Shown: positions 1-8,579 of the stretch, piece after piece
Position numbering within the stretch: the stretch's first letter is position 1
How the letters are laid out: every line of letters begins with the position of its first letter
Virus record (IMG/VR): IMGVR_UViG_3300035162_004390
Coordinates: 1-45,120 of that record
Origin: a virus
Length of the DNA stretch: 45,120 nt
Strand: one strand, 5' to 3'
The notes under the pieces: generated by a model
The model's database searches: none
Seen by the model: only the letters and a program-made list of their open reading frames with translations
What the model was told of the DNA's origin: nothing
Program-made: the position numbers and the translations under genes

Positions 1-1
1 C

Positions 2-3000
2 TACAGCTACCAGTACGGCGACACCGGCCGCAGCGGCACGCAAACGGCCATGTTCGGTGAGACCGGCGAGCTGGCGACGCAACGCGCCAAGCGCGGCCCG
101 CGCACGAAGCGCCGTGAGAAGCCATCGAAGCAGATCGGCATGTTTGAGGCCATGACGGCGACGGCGCTTGATAGCGCAAGGCCCTCAGCCCCCGCACCGG
201 CCCCCATCCCCAAGATCACAGTCGCACCGCGCACACTGGCGCAGTACCCCCAAGCATTGAAGCGCGGAACGCTCGTTACAGTTGACGGCGTGCGACGCAA
301 GGTGACGTCGTCAAGTAGCAGGCCGGTAAGCGACGGCAGATCGTTCGGATTCGACGCAGACAACGGGTGGGATCTAACCTACACGGCGCGCACGTTGACC
401 CCCGACGAGGCCGCAGCGGACACCGAGAAAACCAACGCTGAAAGGGCGTTGGCGGAAAAAATCGAGGCGAAAGAAGCTGACGACGCACGGGCCAATAAGC
501 AGAGAGGCCACAACGCGGACACTGCGATCCGAGGACTGGGCGTCATTGAGGAGATCGGGCACGGCGGCAACGTGCCGGGCGAGCGTGGTCAAACGATGAG
601 CTGGACCGAGAGCGACGGCTACGTGGCATACACGCAGACCCCCGTGAAGATGGCCGCGGGGCGCAAGGCGTTCATTCGCACGAAAAAAGCGGGCGGGAGC
701 AACTGGGGTAGCGTATCGCTACATGCGGACCCGCTCACCTTAGAGGAGCTACGGGAGAAAGTAGCGCCCGGCAGGCCGCGCCTCCGAATCGTAAAAGGCT
801 CGTTTAGTTCCATGCTTATGGACATATTCAAGGGCGTGGGCCACAAGTACACGCGCCGCGAGGGCACACCCGGCAACTACCGCTACTACTACGGTGATTC
901 CGCAGCGATGCGGAGCGCCAAGACTGGCGACGAGATCAAGCTAGGCGAGCACACGGTGAAGATCGTGGGCCGCGATGCCGAGGGCATGACCGTCAAGGTC
1001 GATGGCCTACCGGCCCGGCGCATCGGCCACGATGAGTGGCAGGAGAAGCTCCGCCGCACGTACCGCGACAAATACTACCAGCAAGCCGATCGCCGCGCGC
1101 GAACGTGGGCCAACGCCGTTGCGAGGCATGTGCCGGCTGGCCTACTGGCGGAGCTGGCCGAGACCCCGCCTGAGCAGCGCCTAGCGCAACTGCAAGAACG
1201 CTATCCAAAGGTCTGGGCGCGGATGCAGCGGGCCGTGAAGCAATCCGGGCTGAATGAAGCCGACGCAAAACGGATGCTCGACTACACCATGCGTCGCCGC
1301 GGATGGTCCGAAGACGCGCGGCGCTCGCTACTGGGCGCGGCGCTGACCAAACAAGGCGCTTGGGTGCTGGCCAACTATCGCACGGTCGGCAACGCGGCCG
1401 AGCGACTGGCGGCCGACGACGGCGGCACACCGCACGTCGGCGATATGACCGCCAGCGGTGAGACGATCACCCGCGTCAACAAAGACGGCAGCAAGGCGAT
1501 GGTCGGCAAGAGCTGGAAGGCCGTCGCAGACATTCGCGCGTTCCGCGTGGAGCCTCGCCACATCGGCGCGGCCGTGGAGTTGATTAAGCCCACGTCCAGC
1601 TCCAACGTCATCGTTGGCGATCTCTTGGAGCGCAGCAAGGCCGAAGTCGCCGCGTTGAAGTCTGCCGAGGGCACCCCCGACAAGCTGCTAACCACGGCGC
1701 TCGCCGCTGACGCGCTGCACAAGATCGAGCTGCTGGCCCAAATGCAGCCCGAGCTACTTAACAACCCGGCGATCAAGGCGGCGCTCGATGCGCTGGCCGC
1801 GGTCAACGGCAAGGCCCCCGCGCACACCCCGAAGGCTCGCGGCAATAACATGCCGTTCTACATCGCCGGCAAGGGCGGCAAGCCGGTGGCCATCCCCGGC
1901 CATTACGAGCTGGTCGAAGCCGGTGACGCCATCGCCAGCCACAACCCTCTAGGCCAGTTCACGCCGAATAAGGCGTATCCCGAGGGGCTACAAGAGCGCA
2001 TGTACCATCAGGACAAGACCCTGAGCGACGGCGTCATGAACAATGCCAACCGTCTGGAGCCCGGATTCTTAATCAACACCAACGTCGATGCGACCAACGG
2101 CCCGCCCATGGTGGACGCGCGCGGTATCGTGCTGGGCGGTAACTCGCGCACCATGACGATGCAGGTTGTCTACGATAAGGGCGGCGAACACGCGGCCAAG
2201 TACCGCGACTATCTGACCGCTGGCGCGGAGAGCTTCGGCCTCAACGCGGCAGACGTCGCGGCCATGAAGCAACCGCTGCTAGTGCGCCGGCTGGACACCG
2301 AAGGCCACGACGCACACAAGCTGGTGCGCCAGATGAACGAATCGTTCACTAAGAGCCAGTCACCCGGCGCGATGAAGGTGGCGATGAGCCGCCGGCTAAC
2401 TGACGGCACGCTGAAACAACTGGTCGATAACATGGAAGCCGGCCAGACACTCAACGCCTACCTAACCGGCTCCGACGCCAAGAGCTTTGTTAGCGGCCTA
2501 CGCGACGACGGCATTATCGACGAGCGCAACGAAAATCACTACGTGAGCACGCGCAGCGGGACGCACGGCAACCTCAACGGCGAGGGTCGCGCGCTTGTCT
2601 CCGGGCTGCTAGTCGGCAAGCTGGTAGGCAACGCGGACACCATGAGCGATCTCCGACCGAGCATCGTAGACGCTGTGGCGGCGAGCGCGCCCGCGATCAT
2701 GCAGATGCACGCATTTGGCACGAAAAAAGGCTACGATATTCAACGGGCCTTGCGGGCTGCGCTCGACGGATACAACAACATGGACGCCCAAGGGCAGGTT
2801 GGCAAAACCACCGACTACAAGGGCGAAAAAGGCCAGACGGCGTTGAAGCTGGCCAAGAGTCGCGGCCTCCCGCGTGACTTGTTCCAGGGCGAGCATGCCG
2901 TGACCACCCTGCCGATCGCAGACGCGATTCTCGACGTGCTGCTAACCCGGCCCGGTATCAAGCAAATGCCTGCTATCTTCCGCATCGCGGCGGCGAAGGT

Positions 3001-3172
3001 GCAAGCTGCGGCTACTGGTAGTGATATGTTCAACCAACGCAGCGTGGCCGAGGCGATCAAAATCTCTGTTGCCGAAGGCAAGAGCAAGACGAAAGAGCCA
3101 GAGACCACCGACGTTGAAAAGGGCAGCTTTTCTGGCATGCTGACGGCCATCTTTCGGAGGCGCGCAGCATGA
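2..3172 (+). CDS. Large multidomain head-associated protein with ddrB-like ParB domain (5' partial)
   Basis: The reading frame is open to the left edge, so the true start lies outside the window; numbering here is from the first in-window ATG (base 50, 1040 residues). Residues about 615-740 match the ddrB-ParB superfamily domain found in phage polyvalent proteins: a YELVEAGD start, ASHN, YPEGLQER, and an NGPPMVDARGIVLGGNSRT core. Residues 250-330 carry a GHKYTRREGTPGNYRYYYGD stretch of the kind seen in phage head/portal-fused proteins. A short motif occurs twice, KGSFSSMLMDIF near 249 and KGSFSGMLTAIF at the extreme C-terminus. Such proteins are thought to be carried in the capsid and delivered with DNA; that role is inferred here from family and position (just before head genes). 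It ends with an ATGA overlap with the next gene. Confidence 0.7.
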   Translation, partial: YSYQYGDTGRSGTQTAMFGETGELATQRAKRGPRTKRREKPSKQIGMFEAMTATALDSARPSAPAPAPIPKITVAPRTLAQYPQALKRGTLVTVDGVRRKVTSSSSRPVSDGRSFGFDADNGWDLTYTARTLTPDEAAADTEKTNAERALAEKIEAKEADDARANKQRGHNADTAIRGLGVIEEIGHGGNVPGERGQTMSWTESDGYVAYTQTPVKMAAGRKAFIRTKKAGGSNWGSVSLHADPLTLEELREKVAPGRPRLRIVKGSFSSMLMDIFKGVGHKYTRREGTPGNYRYYYGDSAAMRSAKTGDEIKLGEHTVKIVGRDAEGMTVKVDGLPARRIGHDEWQEKLRRTYRDKYYQQADRRARTWANAVARHVPAGLLAELAETPPEQRLAQLQERYPKVWARMQRAVKQSGLNEADAKRMLDYTMRRRGWSEDARRSLLGAALTKQGAWVLANYRTVGNAAERLAADDGGTPHVGDMTASGETITRVNKDGSKAMVGKSWKAVADIRAFRVEPRHIGAAVELIKPTSSSNVIVGDLLERSKAEVAALKSAEGTPDKLLTTALAADALHKIELLAQMQPELLNNPAIKAALDALAAVNGKAPAHTPKARGNNMPFYIAGKGGKPVAIPGHYELVEAGDAIASHNPLGQFTPNKAYPEGLQERMYHQDKTLSDGVMNNANRLEPGFLINTNVDATNGPPMVDARGIVLGGNSRTMTMQVVYDKGGEHAAKYRDYLTAGAESFGLNAADVAAMKQPLLVRRLDTEGHDAHKLVRQMNESFTKSQSPGAMKVAMSRRLTDGTLKQLVDNMEAGQTLNAYLTGSDAKSFVSGLRDDGIIDERNENHYVSTRSGTHGNLNGEGRALVSGLLVGKLVGNADTMSDLRPSIVDAVAASAPAIMQMHAFGTKKGYDIQRALRAALDGYNNMDAQGQVGKTTDYKGEKGQTALKLAKSRGLPRDLFQGEHAVTTLPIADAILDVLLTRPGIKQMPAIFRIAAAKVQAAATGSDMFNQRSVAEAIKISVAEGKSKTKEPETTDVEKGSFSGMLTAIFRRRAA

Positions 3173-3390
3173 AAGTTATCATCGAAGAGTCCTACCCCGG
3201 CGAGCTGGACCTCCCTACCAGCGAGCTGCAAGAGAAGCTGCACAAGGCGCTGGCCGTCGCCACCGATGGCCGCCGCGGCGGTGAGGTGGACGTGATCGGG
3301 GAGCTGGCCACGCTGACGGTCGATAGCTACAATGCGCGCATGAACCTCATGACGGCCGACGTCGCCAAGCTGCTAGAGCCCGATGCGTGA
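3169..3390 (+). CDS. Small hypothetical protein in head operon
   Basis: This 73-residue acidic protein starts in an ATGA overlap with the large head-associated gene and overlaps the following minor head gene by 8 bases, so it is translationally coupled on both sides. It begins MKVIIEESYPGELDLP and has no membrane segment, cysteine cluster or motif that I recognise. Coupling and frame preservation make it likely real; its role is unknown. Its place between a DNA-associated head protein and the gpF-like minor head protein suggests a head-assembly accessory, but that is only inference. Confidence 0.6.
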   Translation: MKVIIEESYPGELDLPTSELQEKLHKALAVATDGRRGGEVDVIGELATLTVDSYNARMNLMTADVAKLLEPDA

Positions 3391-4354
3391 GGCAATCCGC
3401 CAGCTCATCGAAACGCACCACGCCGCGTTCGCCGTAGAGCTGCTGGGCGCGTCCGCATCCGGCGTCTCCGCCGATCAGATCGAGTCGATGCTAGCGGCCG
3501 GGCTGGTAGACCCCGCCAAGCTGGGCGGGTTCGTCATCCCCGGCATGGCCAACGCATGCGACCCGTTCTTATTCGCTCGCATGGTCGCGCGCCTCATGGC
3601 TGACGCAGCCCCCGACCTACGCGATTCAATGCGGTGGTGGACGCTGGAACAATGGCTACCGCATATCGACGGTGCGATCTCCGCGGCCCACGTGCAGGGC
3701 GCGCTGCCCATCGGCGCGAGCGTCACGATCCCAACCCCCAGCCCCAGCGGCGTTGAGGTGGCCAGCGCCAGTGCGGCAGAGCGAGCTGGTATCTACGCGC
3801 GCGGCTTAGGCAACGCCGCCGGTGCGGAGATCGACGCCGCGCTATCCGAAGTGTGGGAAGGTACGACCATCATCGAAGAGGTGCAGCCCCAGGTTCGCGC
3901 CGAGACGATCGAGCTGATACGCGACCGCGTCGCCGGTGGGCCTGGGCAAGACCCGCGCGCCGTCGCACGCGACCTCGCGCGCACCACCGAACGCTGGTCG
4001 CATGACTGGCAGCGCATCGCCGAGACCGAGATACAAGGGGCCTACAACGACGGCACCTTGACGGATGCCGTTGAGGCCTACGGTGCGGATGCGCTGGTAG
4101 CCCGCGTGCCAGAATCGGGCGCGTGCAAGAGCTGCCTGTCCCTGTTTCTCGACGGCGAGGGCAGGCCGATTGTGTGGCCGGTGGCCGAGCTGCTAGCCAA
4201 CGGCGTCAACGTAGGCCGGCGGCGGGCTGACTGGCGCGCGACAATATGGCCTATGCACCCGCGCTGCCGTTGCGATACGCTGACCGTGCCGCCGGGCATG
4301 TACGTGACAGAATCTGGACGGCTCCGAAAACTCAGAGGTATGGAAGATGAGTGA
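3383..4354 (+). CDS. Minor head protein, Mu gpF / SPP1 gp7-like head morphogenesis
   Basis: This 323-residue protein has the diagnostic C-terminal block of the phage head morphogenesis family. An ETEIQGAYNDG helix is followed by ESGACKSCLSLF (CxxC) and WPMHPRCRCDTLTV (HPRCRC), so the paired cysteines and His could bind metal. The family sits near the portal inside the procapsid and helps head maturation or DNA ejection. The N-terminal 200 residues are helical and alanine rich. It follows an 8-base overlap with the preceding gene and overlaps the protease gene by 8 bases, matching the usual portal - gpF - protease - capsid order. Confidence 0.85.
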   Translation: MREAIRQLIETHHAAFAVELLGASASGVSADQIESMLAAGLVDPAKLGGFVIPGMANACDPFLFARMVARLMADAAPDLRDSMRWWTLEQWLPHIDGAISAAHVQGALPIGASVTIPTPSPSGVEVASASAAERAGIYARGLGNAAGAEIDAALSEVWEGTTIIEEVQPQVRAETIELIRDRVAGGPGQDPRAVARDLARTTERWSHDWQRIAETEIQGAYNDGTLTDAVEAYGADALVARVPESGACKSCLSLFLDGEGRPIVWPVAELLANGVNVGRRRADWRATIWPMHPRCRCDTLTVPPGMYVTESGRLRKLRGMEDE

Positions 4355-5093
4355 CCTTTTTTCAATTTGGTGCGGCATGGAACCCCTTGGCAAGGCCAAG
4401 AATCCAGCCAACGGTGGCGGCGCGCAGAAAATGGTGGGCCGCGTCGGCGGCATTATCAGCACTGAGGCCCGCGATCAGCAAGGCGAGATCATCGTGCAAG
4501 AGGGTGTGGACTGGTCCTACCTGCTGGAAAAGGGCTGGCTCAACTGGGAGCACAAGGCTGGGCCTGAGAATGTGCTAGGCCACGTCGATCGCGTATTCCG
4601 CACGACACACCGCGGCGCTCCGGCCACGGGCATGGAAGGCGTTCTGTACCTGCACAAGGCGAAAGCGCGCGAGACCTATGAGACCGCCGAAGCGATGCAG
4701 AAGGCGGGCACGTCTCGCCGTATCGGTTTTAGCGTCGAAGGTGGCGTCGTGCTGCGCAGCTCACAGGATCGACGTCGCATCGAGAAATCCAAGGTGCTCA
4801 ACGTCGCGGTGACGGCGCACCCTGTCATGGCCGACGCGCGGCTACAGGTACTGGCAAAATCACTGTCTGCCGCCGGAGTGGGCTACCAGACGCCAGCTCT
4901 ACCCTACGGAAACGGCCTGTCTGTACTGACGCCGCAGTCGATTGCGGCAAGGCCGAGCAGTGCCACGTTTGGCGACATAACGAAGCGCATCACAAAATCT
5001 GAGTTGGTTTCGCGAATTCGCGTCCGATTCCCGCACCTTACAGCCAGTGAGGCCGGTCGCCTCGCGGGTGAGTGGATTAGTGCACTCGGTTGA
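4347..5093 (+). CDS. Prohead protease (HK97/XkdF-like serine protease)
   Basis: This 248-residue protein has prohead-protease hallmarks: GWLNWEHK with candidate catalytic His69, SRRIGFSVEG with candidate catalytic Ser129, and a strand ending LNVAVTAHPVM with His158. The family cleaves scaffold and capsid precursors during procapsid maturation. Start ATG 4347 overlaps the gpF-like gene end. After the protease core (to about residue 170), a tail at residues 177-208 strongly resembles residues 31-63 of the major capsid protein (shared GVGYQTP, GLS, PQSI, SSATF). This is unusual and may mark a cleavage or docking segment. The last 40 residues are basic and helical. The protease assignment is firm by motif and position; the tail's function is inferred. 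Confidence 0.85.
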   Translation: MSDLFSIWCGMEPLGKAKNPANGGGAQKMVGRVGGIISTEARDQQGEIIVQEGVDWSYLLEKGWLNWEHKAGPENVLGHVDRVFRTTHRGAPATGMEGVLYLHKAKARETYETAEAMQKAGTSRRIGFSVEGGVVLRSSQDRRRIEKSKVLNVAVTAHPVMADARLQVLAKSLSAAGVGYQTPALPYGNGLSVLTPQSIAARPSSATFGDITKRITKSELVSRIRVRFPHLTASEAGRLAGEWISALG

Positions 5094-5154
5094 CGTGCCG
5101 CCTCCCAGGCAGCACTTTTAACACCTCAAACGTGACCGCTCAGGAGAGCTGACT

Positions 5155-5781
5155 ATGAACATGCACCTTTTCGAGACCCTCATTGCCAAGGGCTTGTCCA
5201 CCGAGGACGCCACTTCTATTGCGTCTGAGCATGCTGAGGAGCCTACGGTTGACACCGACGCCCTGAGCAAGAGCTTAGACGGCCTGCGTGACACCTTCGA
5301 GAAGGGTGGTCAGGACGAGTACATCGCAGAGCTTCAGGCCAGCGTCGAAGAGTCGGCCAGCATCGTCGAAGCGGTGAGCAAGGGCGCAGACGCCGTGCTC
5401 GCCGAAGTCCGCGGCCAAAACGACGCACTCAGCAAGGCCATCCTCGCCATCGGCGAAGAGCTGCAAGCCCTCCGCGGCGGTTTCGACACCATGGCCAAGG
5501 GCGGCGACGTCCTCGCCAAGAGCATTCAGACTGCTACGAGCGCCCTAGGCGAGCCTGTGGTCAAGAGCGTGGATACCCTCACCCCGATCCCTGGCCCGCT
5601 CGACGCGGTGCTCAACGGGTTCAGCGGTGATCGCCCCGACCTGATCAACAAGGCCCTCGCGGTCATGCAGGCCGATGGCACCCCTGAGAGTCGCCAGCGC
5701 GATATGGGGCAAGCCGTGTCGCTGCTCGAAAGCGGCGCGAATCTCGGCGAAGTGGCCGCCGCTTACGGCCTCAACAACTAG
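5155..5781 (+). CDS. Putative capsid scaffold protein
   Basis: This 208-residue acidic, largely helical protein has heptad-like stretches (about residues 45-125, e.g. VEESASIVEAVSKGADAVLA). It lies exactly between the prohead protease and the major capsid protein, the normal position of a scaffold. A good ribosome site (AGGAG about 10 bases upstream) precedes ATG 5155. The N-terminal FETLIAKGLSTEDATSIASEH is helix-turn-helix-like, but I see no other DNA-binding sign. The C-terminal LLESGANLGEVAAAYGLNN is amphipathic and could contact capsid. No sequence family is recognised, so the call rests on order, coiled-coil content and length. Confidence 0.6.
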   Translation: MNMHLFETLIAKGLSTEDATSIASEHAEEPTVDTDALSKSLDGLRDTFEKGGQDEYIAELQASVEESASIVEAVSKGADAVLAEVRGQNDALSKAILAIGEELQALRGGFDTMAKGGDVLAKSIQTATSALGEPVVKSVDTLTPIPGPLDAVLNGFSGDRPDLINKALAVMQADGTPESRQRDMGQAVSLLESGANLGEVAAAYGLNN

Positions 5782-5828
5782 TCGCTTAGGCGCACCAAAC
5801 CCTGGCTCCCTGTTCTGGAGAAACCAAA

Positions 5829-7262
5829 ATGTCGATGATGCAACTGCCGCAGGCAAACTCGCTGGTCCCAGTGCAGGACCTGATCGCTCTCAACAACGTG
5901 CTCCGCAAGGCTGCCACGGGTGTTGGGTACCAGACCCCTACCGACGTGACTGCGGCCGGTGGCCTGTCCGCGCTGGTGCCTCAGTCGATTGAGGGTTCGC
6001 TTTCGAGCGCCACCTTCACGATGAAGGAGCTGGTGTTCTGGCCTGCGTTGGCGAAGACGAAGGTCGGGCAGACCGTTCACGAATTCAACGTGATCGAAGA
6101 GCACGGTATGGATCTCGACCCCTTCCTCGAAGAGGGTGGGTCAGGTGCCAATAACCGCACGACCTATTCCAGGAACCACGTCAAAGTAAAATTCCTCAGC
6201 GAAAGGCGCGAGGTTACCGATGTGGCCACAACTATCGGACTTCTTGGGCCTAATTCGTCTGCCATCGCCGAGGCCACCAACCGTGGCACCTTGCGCCTCA
6301 TGCAGAAGCTGGAGCACTCGTTGTTCCACGCTTCCGAAGCGGTCAACCCGCTGGCGTTTGACGGTGTGTTCACGCAGCTCGAAGCGGCTGGCGGCAACAA
6401 CATCACCGATATGGGCGGCGACAACGTCTCCCCCGACGTGCTCCAGTACATTCTGGGCGAGATGGGCGGAGCGCCGAAGTTCGGTCGCCCTGACTGCATC
6501 TACGTCGAGCCTCGCATCCACTCGGACCTGATTCGCCAGACCGTCGCGCACGGCCGCCACGATCAGGTCTCCAAGTCGGGCAGCGCGCTGACCTTCGGCA
6601 AGCGCGACATTATGATCTCCGGCCCCTACGGCGACGTCCCGGTCAAGTCGGCACCGTTCCTGTTCACGGCCTACGCACCGCCGACCGCGGCATCGAGCGC
6701 CGACACCGGTGTCCCGAAGATCCCCGAGATCGGCATCCAGCCGGCCGCTGGCGCGCACGCTTCGAGCAAGTTCGTCACGACCGACGCCGGTGACTACATC
6801 TACAAGATCTTGGCCATGACCAAGAAGGGCTACAGCGCCCCTCTGGAGACTGCCGTCGTTTCGGTGGTCGCTGGCGACCGCGTCACCATCGAGATCGACA
6901 AGACCTCCTACGGCCAGCTCGCAGATGCGTGGTACAAGGTCTACCGCAGCGACAAGGACTCCACTACTGAGTTTTCGCTGCTGGTCGAGATGGCCGCCAA
7001 CGCCACCGGTACAGCCGGCGCGGCGCAGATCTTCGACGCGAATGCGGTGAAGACTCGCAGCTCGAAGATCCTCTTCGCCAACCACAGCTCCGAGATCATG
7101 GAAGTCGCGCGCTTGCTCGATATGATCCGACGGCCGCTCGCCGAGGTTGCCACCTCCAAGCCGTTCTTGCTCATGCTTTTCGCCAGTCTCATGGTGAAGG
7201 TCCCTAGCAAGCTGTGGATGATGAAAAATGTGATCCCGACGCCTACCGACGTCTCGATCTAG
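5829..7262 (+). CDS. Major capsid protein with probable Ig/Fn3-like insertion
   Basis: The 477-residue protein follows the scaffold candidate and is preceded by a TGGAG ribosome site. Its layout fits an HK97-fold capsid subunit: an N-arm (1-65), an E-loop-like stretch with FLEEGGSG (about 99-106), a long spine-like helix region (IAEATNRGTLRLMQKLEHSLF, about 145-166) and a C-terminal segment. Residues about 315-403 read like a fibronectin/Ig domain (YIYKILAMTKKGYSAP, AWYKVYRSDKD, IFDAN) interrupting the C-terminal half. The N-arm at 31-63 is nearly repeated in the protease C-terminus. The capsid call rests on position, size and fold-like features rather than a recognised family signature. Confidence 0.75.
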   Translation: MSMMQLPQANSLVPVQDLIALNNVLRKAATGVGYQTPTDVTAAGGLSALVPQSIEGSLSSATFTMKELVFWPALAKTKVGQTVHEFNVIEEHGMDLDPFLEEGGSGANNRTTYSRNHVKVKFLSERREVTDVATTIGLLGPNSSAIAEATNRGTLRLMQKLEHSLFHASEAVNPLAFDGVFTQLEAAGGNNITDMGGDNVSPDVLQYILGEMGGAPKFGRPDCIYVEPRIHSDLIRQTVAHGRHDQVSKSGSALTFGKRDIMISGPYGDVPVKSAPFLFTAYAPPTAASSADTGVPKIPEIGIQPAAGAHASSKFVTTDAGDYIYKILAMTKKGYSAPLETAVVSVVAGDRVTIEIDKTSYGQLADAWYKVYRSDKDSTTEFSLLVEMAANATGTAGAAQIFDANAVKTRSSKILFANHSSEIMEVARLLDMIRRPLAEVATSKPFLLMLFASLMVKVPSKLWMMKNVIPTPTDVSI

Positions 7263-7301
7263 TTGGCGCGGCACGCACCACCTGAATTGGAGAGGTAGAT
7301 C

Positions 7302-7583
7302 ATGGGTAACTGGCATCACAAGACGCAAAGCGGCGGAGTCCTCGCATTCCGCGGAACCTCTTGCACCATCGGCGACGATGGCTTGTTGAGCCCGCAACCC
7401 CAGTCTACCGATCTGCTCCAACTCAGGTGGCTGCACGCCTACCCGCACGTCGAGCTGCGCGAGAATGTGATCAAGCCGGAGGATAAGCCGGCCCCGATCC
7501 CAGCGCCCCCGACGCAGGCCCAGCCTAAAGCCGTGGCTAAGGCCCGGAAACCTAGGGCCAAGAAACCCACACTCAAGAGGTAG
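7302..7583 (+). CDS. Small virion-associated protein with basic Pro/Lys/Ala tail
   Basis: This 93-residue protein starts after a GGAGAGG ribosome site. The first 60 residues are mixed (HHKTQSGGVLAFRGTSCTIGDDG). The last 35 are almost entirely Pro, Ala, Lys and Arg, ending KARKPRAKKPTLKR, so the tail is disordered and strongly positive. It sits between the capsid gene and the glycine-rich protein gene. Similar short proteins follow capsid genes in many myoviruses and a basic tail could contact packaged DNA, but that is inference. I do not recognise a family. Confidence 0.55.
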   Translation: MGNWHHKTQSGGVLAFRGTSCTIGDDGLLSPQPQSTDLLQLRWLHAYPHVELRENVIKPEDKPAPIPAPPTQAQPKAVAKARKPRAKKPTLKR

Positions 7584-7588
7584 AGACC

Positions 7589-8557
7589 ATGGCCATTCGT
7601 TCCGGCGCCACCACGCTGATTAACGCACTCCTAGCTAAGAGCGAGGATAGCATCAAGCGGCTCGACCGGGCCGATCCCAGCGCCTATCGAGCTGGTCTGT
7701 TTTCGCTGCTCTATGAGTTGTCGAAGGGCCTCCAGGCGACGGACGCTGCTGGTGCCCGATTCTTCGGAGACGGCTCCGACGGCAACGTCGTGGCGACTGG
7801 TACGACGACCCTGTCGCGGGATATGTACTACAACGACCTCACGGTCACTGGCGTCATCAAACCCGCCGGGTTCCGCATGTTCGTGCGCAACACGCTGACG
7901 CTGAACGGCGCCATCCTCTCTGAGGGTGCTGTAGCTGCCGGTAAGACGGCCGGCGCGATCGGCGCGACGGGCACGCTCAAGGCCGGTGTGGCCGGCGGAG
8001 CTGGCGGCGACGGAGCTGTTGGTACGGCCGGCACGGGCAACGCAAACAGTCTCGGCGGCAGCGGCGGAGCTGGCGGCACCGATGGTGCAGGCCGCGCAGG
8101 CGGCGCAGCCGGCGTGGCAGCGGCCCCGATCGCAGCGATTGGCAGCATCCGCACCGCAGACCTTGCGGTGCTGGGCTTGGCCATGGGCGCGGGCGGATCG
8201 CAATTCATCACTGGCGGCGCCAGTGGCGGCGGCGGCGGCGGAGCTGGCGGCGGCCTTGAGGGCGGCGGCGGCGGAGCTGGCGGTGGTGTGATCATGCTGG
8301 CGGCACGTCGCATCGTGGTCGGTAGCGCAGCCTCAGTATCGGCGAAGGGCGGCACAGGCGGCGCGGCCATCGGCGCCCATGCAGGCGGCGGAGCTGGCGG
8401 CGGCGGCGGCGTAGTGATCCTAGTCTCAGAGGAGTACACAGGTACAGCTCTGACGGCGGCCACATCGGCCCCAGGTGGCGCCGGTGGCGCCAAGACTGGC
8501 ACCGGCGTGGTCGGTGCTGCCGGTGCTGTCGGCACGCTGATCAACCTGGGAGTGTAG
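7589..8557 (+). CDS. Glycine/alanine-rich virion protein (head fibre or decoration candidate)
   Basis: This 322-residue protein has a helical N-terminus (1-60), a short beta-rich region around TGTTTLSRDMYYNDLTVTG (about 70-115), then about 190 residues dominated by Gly-Gly-Ala repeats (GGAGG, GGSGGAGG, GGGGGAGGG) broken by hydrophobic strands such as VIMLAARRIVVGS and VVILVSEEY. The pattern recalls polyglycine-helix sandwiches in phage adhesins and glycine-rich head or tail fibres. The 14-mer GGCGGAGCTGGCGG occurs at least five times in the gene. Location right after the capsid gene favours a head fibre or decoration role, but no family is recognised. Confidence 0.55.
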   Translation: MAIRSGATTLINALLAKSEDSIKRLDRADPSAYRAGLFSLLYELSKGLQATDAAGARFFGDGSDGNVVATGTTTLSRDMYYNDLTVTGVIKPAGFRMFVRNTLTLNGAILSEGAVAAGKTAGAIGATGTLKAGVAGGAGGDGAVGTAGTGNANSLGGSGGAGGTDGAGRAGGAAGVAAAPIAAIGSIRTADLAVLGLAMGAGGSQFITGGASGGGGGGAGGGLEGGGGGAGGGVIMLAARRIVVGSAASVSAKGGTGGAAIGAHAGGGAGGGGGVVILVSEEYTGTALTAATSAPGGAGGAKTGTGVVGAAGAVGTLINLGV

Positions 8558-8579
8558 CCCCCCAACGGGAGGCTTCCCC

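Noticed and set aside
5094-5154. TTGACG at 5091 and TTTTAA downstream as a promoter for the scaffold gene
   Set aside because: Spacing of about 20 bases is too long and the region also looks like a small GCCT/AGGC hairpin; neither reading is strong.
6141-7448. 435-residue minus-strand open frame across the capsid gene
   Set aside because: It is antisense to a well supported capsid gene, arginine/aspartate/glycine rich as expected of a high-GC shadow frame, and has no ribosome site or coupling.
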